DNA from: Pontibacter aquaedesilientis
Lineage (GTDB): Bacteria > Bacteroidota > Bacteroidia > Cytophagales > Hymenobacteraceae
DNA: 64,000 bases
Direction of reading: 5' to 3'
NCBI RefSeq assembly: GCF_014773225.1
Contig: NZ_JACXAJ010000001.1
Coordinates: 1,098,658 to 1,162,657 of the forward strand
Shown here: piece after piece, positions 39,545 through 46,827 of the stretch
How the letters are laid out: each line of letters begins with the position of its first letter
Numbering within the stretch: position 1 is the stretch's first letter
Notes under the pieces: model-generated
What the model was told of the DNA's origin: nothing
Seen by the model: the letters and a program-made list of their open reading frames with translations, nothing else
Databases searched by the model: none
Program-made: the position numbers and the translations under genes

Positions 39545-39946
39545 TCATTCCAACAGCCAGGCTTTGGCTTTGTCATAATCTTCAAAATCTCTGAACTCGA
39601 GTGGCAGCTTGGAAAAGTCTATGTCGTGGCGCATGTTGTCCGAGCTGATCAGGGCTGCTACGTCCTTTGACTTCACGCGGGCCATCTTCTTTATGCCGCC
39701 GATCAGCGTCACAAACACCGGTGCCCAGGTGCGCACCGTCCACTGCTGGTCTACCGGGCGCACCACCCGCGCCTGCCTTTGGTCTCCGAGCCAGCGCCGC
39801 ACCTCGTGGGTTTGCAGCACGTCAATATACTGGTCCAGCGCAGCCCGGTAGTCTTTGCTGCCTGCAAATCCCAGCCAAACTGTCTCCACCATTTTATGCT
39901 GCTCGTGGTATAAGATTTTGATATAATCAGTATTGTATATTACCAT
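39545..39946 (-). CDS. STAS/SpoIIAA-like small protein (paralogue 2)
   Basis: A 133-residue soluble protein. ETVWLGFAGSKDYRAALDQYIDVLQTHEVRRWLGDQRQARVV gives the beta-alpha-beta start of a STAS-like domain. The C-terminal FRDFEDYDKAKAWLLE corresponds to the ends of the proteins at 32846 and 40234. No phosphorylatable Ser signature (DSSG) of classical anti-anti-sigma factors is present. It lies back to back with paralogue 3, with 290 bp of AT-rich DNA between the two starts. Function unknown. Confidence 0.6.
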   Translation of the reverse strand: MVIYNTDYIKILYHEQHKMVETVWLGFAGSKDYRAALDQYIDVLQTHEVRRWLGDQRQARVVRPVDQQWTVRTWAPVFVTLIGGIKKMARVKSKDVAALISSDNMRHDIDFSKLPLEFRDFEDYDKAKAWLLE

Positions 39947-40233
39947 TTGTGCATTATTAATAAAACAGTGTCAAGCCTTCGTGACTGGTAAGCGTCGTTT
40001 CCGCCTATACCTCTTATAAGTTAAGTACTCTGTTTATCAGGCCTTGTTACATAAATCACTGTTTCCGAGGATATAAACAAAACTTAAATGTTAAAATTGC
40101 ACAAAATCAAGATATAAAATCACTAAAAAAATCGTTTTTAGATTTAAATTACTGCTGCCAGCTATTGCCACCTTCTAAAAAGGTTTATAAATTGGGCTTC
40201 ATTTCAATTACATTACCCATAGCATTACCAGAC

Positions 40234-40641
40234 ATGATTCTTTTGCAAAACAGTGTCCTCAAACTTGAGTATAACCCTGCTACCGATATTCTGCAGGTAA
40301 GGTATCCGGATTTGCAAAGCATGCACCTCTCTGAAATAAAACACAACCTCAACATCATGGTGGATACGATCAGAAACTATGATGTGCGCAAACTGTTACT
40401 GGACGCCAGCCATACGAATATTGAGATAAATGATGAGGAAAACAGAGCGATGAGCATGGAACTGGCAGCGCAGCTTTCTAAAACCAGGCTGATCAAACTG
40501 GCCCGCATTCAGCCTGCCTCCAAAGACCGGGAGGTCAAAGCCCAGGAAAACATCGAGGTACTGCAGCGTTCGGGCCTGATCTCTTACGAACTGCGCTCGT
40601 TCACCAATCACCGGGAGGCGCTGGCCTGGCTGGAGGAGTAA
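40234..40641 (+). CDS. STAS/SpoIIAA-like small protein (paralogue 3)
   Basis: A 135-residue protein: VLKLEYNPATDILQVRYPDLQSMHLSEIKHNLNIMVDTIRNYDVRKLLLDA shows strand-helix-strand order with the LLLDAS strand end typical of STAS-like domains. SYELRSFTNHREALAWLEE is the shared C-terminus with the other two paralogues. ATG 40234 is chosen over an in-frame ATG 69 bp upstream, because family similarity starts at ILLQNSVLKLEYNP. It is divergent from paralogue 2, and a terminator follows. Confidence 0.65.
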   Translation: MILLQNSVLKLEYNPATDILQVRYPDLQSMHLSEIKHNLNIMVDTIRNYDVRKLLLDASHTNIEINDEENRAMSMELAAQLSKTRLIKLARIQPASKDREVKAQENIEVLQRSGLISYELRSFTNHREALAWLEE

Positions 40642-40656
40642 ACCCACGGCATAAAA

Positions 40657-40692
40657 AAAGCAGCCCCGACCGTTCACCTTCGGGACTGCTTT
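40657..40692 (+). terminator. Terminator after paralogue 3
   Basis: AAAGCAGCCCCGA and TCGGGACTGCTTT pair around a 10-nt loop with one internal mismatch; A and T runs flank the stem. Confidence 0.8.
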
Positions 40693-41040
40693 GAGTTTCA
40701 CAAAATGAGCTATGTGAATTTGGCTATATATACGGGCAGTTATATAGAAGGTTCAAATATTTTCGGGCTATTTTTACAGCAGTGCTCCCCTCCTGTTTTC
40801 GTCACCCTTTTGCTGCGGCAGCGGGCCACAAATCCCCTTTTTTGAGTTGCCTGCCGGGCTTTGCTTTTCAAGGTTTTGTATGCCCTGGTCTTCGCGCAGC
40901 GCAGCCTAGACCAGGATGGCGGCCAGGCCCCGGATCAACCCACTTGCTGCAGGACTGCGCAAATCTCCCAGATCATTCGTAAGTCACTGAAATACTTTTA
41001 CTTACACACCCATAACACAGGGCGCTACGTATATGGGAGT
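40693..41040. other. Gene-free stretch upstream of the coiled-coil protein
   Basis: About 350 bp. Frames are open here but carry no recognisable protein. I see no repeat of the families listed elsewhere. Confidence 0.5.
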
Positions 41041-41412
41041 ATGAAAACTATATACACATATGCAGGTATAGCGCTTGTAGTAGTGCTATACGCAGAGCAG
41101 GGAAACGCACAGGTCCTGACCCAGCAGGAAGAGGCCACCCGACAATTCCAGAACGAGCGCCGAATCCAGTATGGCGACTCGGTATACCAGTATCACAGTG
41201 CGCAAAGAGAGATCACCAAAAGCGAACTGAAGGCCGCCAAACAGGAGCTGAAAGTGGCGCAGGACCGCTACAACGAAGCCAAACGCCGCGACCGGGATGC
41301 AGCCAATGCCGTGAAACAGGCCAAAAAATCGCTTAACATGGAAAAAAAGGCACAGAAAACACGCCAGAAGGCCAACGAACAGGCTGAAAAAGCCCGCTCT
41401 GCAGGCATATAA
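41041..41412 (+). CDS. Exported coiled-coil protein of unknown function
   Basis: A 123-residue protein. Residues 1-23 form a signal peptide (KTIYTYAGIALVVVLYAEQGNA before Q). The rest is one long charged helix with heptad-like spacing of A, L and K/E (SELKAAKQELKVAQDRYNEAKRRDRDAANAVKQAKKSLNMEKKAQ), ending KANEQAEKARSAGI. It is likely a periplasmic or envelope coiled coil. There is no enzymatic motif. ATG 41041 is chosen because the signal peptide starts there. A REP cluster follows 200 bp downstream. Confidence 0.65.
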   Translation: MKTIYTYAGIALVVVLYAEQGNAQVLTQQEEATRQFQNERRIQYGDSVYQYHSAQREITKSELKAAKQELKVAQDRYNEAKRRDRDAANAVKQAKKSLNMEKKAQKTRQKANEQAEKARSAGI

Positions 41413-41621
41413 CCTGCGTAGTTTCTCCCGTTGGTTGCAGCAGGTATAGCATTGGCTTATCGGTTAGATGCTCGAGGGTCTGGTAGACGCCGCGTGGTTT
41501 GCTGCTGCCTTTCAGCGGCTGTTATACCTTCCTGCACTTCCAGTAGCTCTTCCGGCTCTGCAATCAGAAAACTTGTCCCGACTCCGTGCTTTTGCTCACT
41601 TGCCTCCATGCCCTCCATGCT

Positions 41622-41930
41622 CTTTCGGATTTGCAATCCGAAAGTACCAACTCGCTCTTTCGGATTTGCAATCCGAAAATTGCTTACTGGCGGATTTGTA
41701 ATCCGCACTTTCAAAGGCAGCTGCTACATGTAGCTTGGCGGATTGCAAATCCGCTGATAGCATGCTTTCGGATTGCAAATCCGAAAGAGCGGGAAGAGTG
41801 GGGATGCTTTCGGATTGCAAATCCGAAAGAGCAGGAAAAGTGGGACAATGCTTTCGGATTGCAAATCCGAAAGAGCGAGGGAGCGGGATGTCCGAAAGAG
41901 CGAGAGCGTGCGATGTTACAAATCCGGGAG
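41622..41930. repeat. REP-like palindrome cluster C
   Basis: Seven clear units: 41622-41644, 41657-41678 and about 41690-41707 in forward orientation (CGGATTTGCAATCCG or a TGTA variant), then 41738-41754, 41765-41787, 41807-41829 and 41851-41873 in inverse orientation (CGGATTGCAAATCCG), with decayed remains to 41930. The forward block faces the inverse block around 41720. Apparent short reading frames here are repeat shadows. Confidence 0.95.
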
Positions 41931-41939
41931 AGCGGGTTT

Positions 41940-42434
41940 TTAGAGACTGCTTTCTAAAATTTCAAGCTCCCGAAAATCGCGGTTTAGCTCGTAGGTCATG
42001 AAATAATAAAAGAAGGCTGCTTGCTGCTGTTGCGTGAGGGGAGTGACGCCGGTAAGCAAACCTCTTATTGCCTCGTCGGCTATACCTAGCTGCTTACTCA
42101 GGTCGTTGCGGGAAAGCTTGTATGCCTTTTTGCGCTCCGCTATCCACTGGTGGTCGATCTCCCCGAAATTGGGTTTGTAAGAGAGGGTAACATAATGGAT
42201 TCTATACCTGCCATTTAGCGGCGCCAATAAAGATCCTGCCCTGCTGACCAGCTGCGACTGGCTGAGCAGATAGTTGTTTATGAGGGAGGTCTGTGCTACC
42301 CGCACACGCAGGATGTCGTTTTCCAGCGCCAGTATATCGACTTTTATACCTGCGTAGGCCAGCAGTTTGTCCCGCGAAGTCCTGATTTCGTCCTGGACTG
42401 ACTTTTCGATTGGCAATAGCGCTAAGTTTCTCAT
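41940..42434 (-). CDS. Small HTH-like protein downstream of the type IIG gene
   Basis: A 164-residue protein that I cannot assign to a named family. Residues of about 108-150 (KLSRNDLSKQLGIADEAIRGLLTGVTPLTQQQQAAFFYYF) resemble a XRE-type helix-turn-helix; the N-terminal part has alternating beta strands. It lies 75 bp behind the type IIG restriction-modification gene on the same strand, with a palindromic repeat between them, so it may be a regulator or accessory protein of that system. This link is positional only. Confidence 0.55.
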   Translation of the reverse strand: MRNLALLPIEKSVQDEIRTSRDKLLAYAGIKVDILALENDILRVRVAQTSLINNYLLSQSQLVSRAGSLLAPLNGRYRIHYVTLSYKPNFGEIDHQWIAERKKAYKLSRNDLSKQLGIADEAIRGLLTGVTPLTQQQQAAFFYYFMTYELNRDFRELEILESSL

Positions 42435-42468
42435 ATCTAAATCTGATGTTTTTACTGTCCCCCTTTTC

Positions 42469-42502
42469 CTCGTAGGGAGAGGTCGCGACCTGCCCCTACG
42501 AG
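42469..42502. repeat. Palindromic repeat with AGGTCGCGACCT core (copy 1)
   Basis: CTCGTAGGG and CCCTACGAG flank the core AGGTCGCGACCT. It lies between the small HTH-like gene and the type IIG gene. Related copies are at 59537-59556 and 61198-61217. Confidence 0.9.
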
Positions 42503-42508
42503 GGCTTG

Positions 42509-45500
42509 CTATACCTTGGCGGCTTCCGGCATTTCGTAGGCTTCGCGCGACAGGGCAAACCCCGGCTCCACGAGCAGCACTTCGTCGAAGGTGAGGTCGT
42601 AAAGGCGGTATACCTGCAGATCGATCTCGGCTTCCAGCGCCGACGTATCCGCCCCCGCATCGGCCTGCTTCGCCGCCAACACCCGCTCTACCAAATCCCG
42701 TATACCTGCTTTCGTTTCTTCGTCGGCTTGGGCGATGGGGAGTAGTCTGAATTCACCAATTTTAATTTTAGGGAATAAAGCATCAAACTCATTACTAGAA
42801 TGAGTAAAGTAGAAGAACATAAATTTTGAACCAAGTAGACCTTGTAGATATTTTGCTTCAAACTCATCAGCATAATCATCTTTAATTTTAGCGATGAAGA
42901 CACTTTGATCAATTATAAAATCTTCTTCTATAACTGTTGTAAAAAGTGTTTTCCCTAACACTTGCCGCATTAATAACCTTTCGCCTTGAAAGAACTTAAT
43001 ATCACGAGGTGCTGCTAACCAATTACCGTAACTGATATAAGTTTTCCTATCCCACTTATAAATGTATGGAAAAACATGTTTGCCTTTTAACTCTGGAACA
43101 AATGAGTCATCTTTTTTAAAATCAGCATGAAAAACCTTATTCTTTATCTGCTCTTGAGTATGACCTGCATACTTATCGTATGAATTTACACCTCTAGTTA
43201 TTTCAGCAATTTTTTCAAGCGGGATAGATGATTTCCTGATTTTTTGGAAAGTTGAATCTAAAGCATCAGATACTTCTACATTCATAATTTGAGAGTCACT
43301 TTCAACAAATCGGCATTGATTGACAGTGTGTTTAGAGGTATATTTTTCACTTTTGAACTCCCCTATACTTATATTACCACAGTCCTTATTTCTAGTACCA
43401 ACTATTACCAAAGTATCAACTGAAGCCTCTTCAAAAATATTGTCTAAGTTCGGAATTAGAGTATTGATCTGAATTTTCTTAAGAATAAAGTTTCTGCATT
43501 TTGAAAACATTAAGTTTTTAAGCCATGAATTTGGGGTAATAAATGAAATATTACCAAAGTCTTTTAGCAGATTAATTGCAGTTTCAAAAAAGGCAACATA
43601 TAGATCTAATTGATATTCTGCTGTCTCATAATTTAAATTGAGATACTTAATAAAAGATTTGTCAAATCCTTTACTTGAAATATACGGCGGGTTCCCGATC
43701 ACCACATCGAAGCCCAGGTAATTGCCCTCCTCGTCGAGCACTTCCGGAAACTCGAAACGCCACTCAAAAGCGCCCTCGTATACCTTGTTCGTCTCGATCT
43801 GCTCGCGCTCCGTTTCGAGTTTCTGCAGCTCCTTTTTCAGTTTGGCGAGTTTGGCCTTGTCCACCTTGGCCGCCCCGAACAGGTCCGGGTCCTGCATCAC
43901 GCTGATCTGTCCGCGCAGCCGGGCCATGCGTTCCCGCAGCGGGTCGTTGTTGGCCAGCGTGGTCCGGAAGCCCTGCTTGATCTCCTCCAGGAAATGCACC
44001 AGTTGCTTTTTGATTTCCTTGGAGTTGGTGTGCTTGTACTCGGCCACCGCCTGTCGGTAAGCAGGCAGGCTGTGCCCCTTGCGACCAAAAGCCTCGTGCA
44101 AATCCGCCGACAGCGGGTAACGGCTCAGCAGCGAGTTGCCCTGCTTGATGTTGATGTCGATGTTGGGCAGCGTCTGGAGCTCGCTATACCTGCCCTGCCC
44201 GTTCCCGCCCCCAAAACCGTCGCGCATACCTGGCACATCTGCGTAGCACACCGGGCTGGACAAATCTGGATTAGAGAATTTTTTAGAATTACTCTCTGCG
44301 GAAATCCTGTTAATCTTAGAATCCTGTAAATCCTGGGGGTAGGGGCCCTCGAGAAGATTCTGACAATAGTACGCATTCTTGAGCAGTTCGATCCAGAGGC
44401 GCAGGCGGCAGATCTTGACGGAGTTTGAGTTGATGTCCACCCCGAACAGGCAGTTCTCGATGATGGTCTGCTTTTCGTGGAATAGGGTTTCCTGGAGTTC
44501 CTGCACCTGCGGGTTGATGGTGCGGCTGCCGTCGGGCTGTTGGTGCACCGTATAGCTGAAGAGTTCGCCGTGCGTGTCGGTCACGATCAGTTCGTCGTTC
44601 TGCACCTCGATGCTGCCAAAGTGCAGCGGCTTGCCTTGCCGGTTCAGCAAAATGCGCAGTTCCGCTTTTATCACGATGAGTTCGTTTAGCGCACTCACCA
44701 GGTAGTGCCCCGAGCCCACCGCCGGGTCGCAGATGCGCAGGCTGTTGATGAGGTCGTTATATGCTTTTATCTGCTCCAAACTGGTTGCCCTGGAAGTGAA
44801 AAGTTGGAGCGCTTCAAATGTGATTCCATTTGGATTCGAACCAAATACCTCGCTATACCTGTCCGCAAAACGCTGCACCACGGCACGGCGTATGGCCTCG
44901 CGGCTCATGTACATCGTGATAAAGCCGGGGGTATAGAAAGAGCCATCGCGATAGCCATTTATTTTCTCGAAGATCAGGCCCAGCACCGATGCCGTGATCA
45001 GGGTTTTGTTCTCTTCCTGAATCGCCTCCTTGCCCTCGGCCCCGAAGTCGTAGCTGCCCAGAAAGCGCAGCAAATACTCCAGTGTGGGCAGTTCGGCCTG
45101 TCCCTTGCCCAGCGATTGTCCCTGCTGGTTGCGCAGCACGGTTTGCGGGTATACCGTGAGCATGCTGCGGTCTTTGAGGTTGGAGATGCGCAGCGTGCGT
45201 TTCTCCAGCGCCGTGGTCTCGAACAGCGACGAGTTCAGGTATGGGATGTGGGCGAACTTGTGACGCACGTTGGCGGTGCGGTGCTGGGGCCGCTCGGCCA
45301 GCACATCAAAGAACAGCTCATTCAGGTCGTCGAACTCGCGCAGGTGCTCCGTGCTCATAAAGGCATACCTTCTGTCGCCCTGGTGGTAGCTGATGAGTTG
45401 TGCCTCCAGCAGTTTAAGGAAGAGCACGCGGTTTATCCAGGTGATGCAGAGCTCCAGCGCCACGTTAAAGAGCTGCTCGTCGCGGGTGTTGCCAAAGGCA

Positions 45501-46408
45501 TAGGGATTGTCGAGCCCCGCTACCAGGTCTTCGGAGCGCAGCTTCTGGTAGGCCGCCTCCAGCAGCGAACCGGCGCTGGGTTTGGCCTTGCGCTGTATCA
45601 GCTTGCGGCCTCCCTCCTTCACTTCCTCCAGGCCGATGATGTGCAGCAGCTCCAGGTAAAAGTTGCGGTCGAGGGAGTTGGCGTCGTTGGCGAAGCTTTC
45701 CTTGAGCAAGTGGGGCGGCGAGAACAGCTTGTAGAGTTGCAGCAGCTTCACGTCGTCCTTCAGGTCGCGGTTGCGCAGCGGCTTCTCGTACTCCTTCAGG
45801 TTAAAATAGGTATAGCTGATCCCTTCCGCCAGGCTGGCGATGGCTGGTGAGGCAATCTCCTTGTAGAAAAAGTCGGTGCTGCTGCTCGCCTTGCGGCCCT
45901 CGCTCCAGTCGGTGAAGTCTTTGCGGAGCTGGGTGTTGCGGTAAAACAGGCGATCGAACTCCAGGGCGTCGAACACAAACCACTCGTGCACGCTCGTCAC
46001 GATGAGGTGGCGCAGGTCGTGATTGTGGTGCTGCACCCGCTCGCGCAGGTAGTAGAGCAGCAGCTCGTGCATGGCCTTGTGGTTGAGGTTGTCGGGGGTG
46101 GGCATGTCGGCCTTGTTGGTGGGCCGCTTCACCTCCAGCAGCACGCCGGCGTTGCTCTTGGTGCTGTTGCCGGTATGGATCACCAGGTCGGTCTTGCCTT
46201 TGGTGTTGATGCCGTGGTTGCCATAAAAAGCCGCCTTCAGAAAATCGCGCAAATGGTTCTTGGCGTGTTCCTCGGTCTCGTTGGGGTTCAGGCTGTCGAG
46301 CAGGGTGCGCAAGGCGGCCTTGAACTGCTCCATGTCGGAGCGGGATGTTTTCAGTCGGAGGTAGGCCTTGTTCAGGGCCTGACGGGGGCGCAAAAGGGTA
46401 TAGGGCAT
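42509..46408 (-). CDS. Type IIG restriction-modification enzyme (Eco57I-like)
   Basis: A 1,299-residue single-chain restriction endonuclease and adenine methyltransferase. The N-terminal PD-(D/E)XK nuclease is visible as D74 (GKTDLVIH) and E92-V-K94 (LLEVKRP). SAM-binding motif I is D561-PAVGSG, and the catalytic motif IV is N906-PPY. The C-terminal third is the target recognition domain (TaqI-specificity type). Two oddities: residues of about 681-704 are encoded by a dispersed intergenic repeat, and the segment just after NPPY (about 906-1222, DNA 42740-43690) is strongly AT-rich while both flanks are GC-rich. The start could also be M26 (MEQFKAALRTLL). It should protect against foreign DNA. 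Confidence 0.9.
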   Translation of the reverse strand: MPYTLLRPRQALNKAYLRLKTSRSDMEQFKAALRTLLDSLNPNETEEHAKNHLRDFLKAAFYGNHGINTKGKTDLVIHTGNSTKSNAGVLLEVKRPTNKADMPTPDNLNHKAMHELLLYYLRERVQHHNHDLRHLIVTSVHEWFVFDALEFDRLFYRNTQLRKDFTDWSEGRKASSSTDFFYKEIASPAIASLAEGISYTYFNLKEYEKPLRNRDLKDDVKLLQLYKLFSPPHLLKESFANDANSLDRNFYLELLHIIGLEEVKEGGRKLIQRKAKPSAGSLLEAAYQKLRSEDLVAGLDNPYAFGNTRDEQLFNVALELCITWINRVLFLKLLEAQLISYHQGDRRYAFMSTEHLREFDDLNELFFDVLAERPQHRTANVRHKFAHIPYLNSSLFETTALEKRTLRISNLKDRSMLTVYPQTVLRNQQGQSLGKGQAELPTLEYLLRFLGSYDFGAEGKEAIQEENKTLITASVLGLIFEKINGYRDGSFYTPGFITMYMSREAIRRAVVQRFADRYSEVFGSNPNGITFEALQLFTSRATSLEQIKAYNDLINSLRICDPAVGSGHYLVSALNELIVIKAELRILLNRQGKPLHFGSIEVQNDELIVTDTHGELFSYTVHQQPDGSRTINPQVQELQETLFHEKQTIIENCLFGVDINSNSVKICRLRLWIELLKNAYYCQNLLEGPYPQDLQDSKINRISAESNSKKFSNPDLSSPVCYADVPGMRDGFGGGNGQGRYSELQTLPNIDINIKQGNSLLSRYPLSADLHEAFGRKGHSLPAYRQAVAEYKHTNSKEIKKQLVHFLEEIKQGFRTTLANNDPLRERMARLRGQISVMQDPDLFGAAKVDKAKLAKLKKELQKLETEREQIETNKVYEGAFEWRFEFPEVLDEEGNYLGFDVVIGNPPYISSKGFDKSFIKYLNLNYETAEYQLDLYVAFFETAINLLKDFGNISFITPNSWLKNLMFSKCRNFILKKIQINTLIPNLDNIFEEASVDTLVIVGTRNKDCGNISIGEFKSEKYTSKHTVNQCRFVESDSQIMNVEVSDALDSTFQKIRKSSIPLEKIAEITRGVNSYDKYAGHTQEQIKNKVFHADFKKDDSFVPELKGKHVFPYIYKWDRKTYISYGNWLAAPRDIKFFQGERLLMRQVLGKTLFTTVIEEDFIIDQSVFIAKIKDDYADEFEAKYLQGLLGSKFMFFYFTHSSNEFDALFPKIKIGEFRLLPIAQADEETKAGIRDLVERVLAAKQADAGADTSALEAEIDLQVYRLYDLTFDEVLLVEPGFALSREAYEMPEAAKV
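44299..44366. repeat. Dispersed repeat copy inside the type IIG coding sequence
   Basis: This 68-bp stretch matches the intergenic stretch 56692-56759 with only five differences by hand alignment. It contains AATCCTGTAAATCC and GGGGGTAGGGG cores followed by CTCGAGAAGATTC. Here it is in frame and translated as part of an extra loop in the methyltransferase. Confidence 0.95.
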
Positions 46409-46827
46409 GCCGCAAATTTGTTTTCAGAAACAAGTTACACAAACGAATAGCAAAACAATAACACGGAACTTGAATATTTTGGAAACAACCCTCCTCCGCA
46501 CACTGCCTGCCCAACTGCCTGGCTGCCCTGTAGCCTTTTCGGGGGCAGAGGCTGCTCCTGGCCGACGCAGTGCCCGGCCGAAGCAGCCTGCTAGTTACCG
46601 AAACAGGTATACACCAAAAATAATTTGATTAGTCCTATTTACAACAAATTTTAAAGAAGCTCTTTTTTCCGTGTTACGCCACCTACTTTTCAGGCTCCGA
46701 ATATCTTTTAGGATATAAAACAGCCAATTTTATAGAATAACAATAATGTTGCGCAAAATTTATAACGAATGAACTGATATTGATTTTTTCCAATTACATT
46801 CAGAGTGGTTTTAGCATTTGCTTTTGT
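46409..46827. other. Divergent intergenic region of the type IIG and sensor kinase genes
   Basis: About 420 bp without a gene. The kinase-proximal half is AT-rich. One AGGTATA word lies at 46605. No clear promoter box is visible. Confidence 0.5.

Noticed and set aside
41586..42001. Overlapping frames coding for RICNPK- and CKSERA-rich peptides
   Set aside because: They are translations of the palindromic repeats in several frames. The same peptides appear at 16430, 38357 and 59594; none has codon use or context of a gene.
44705..45850. Plus-strand frame of 381 codons inside the type IIG gene
   Set aside because: Antisense to a conserved, motif-bearing coding sequence; low-complexity translation.
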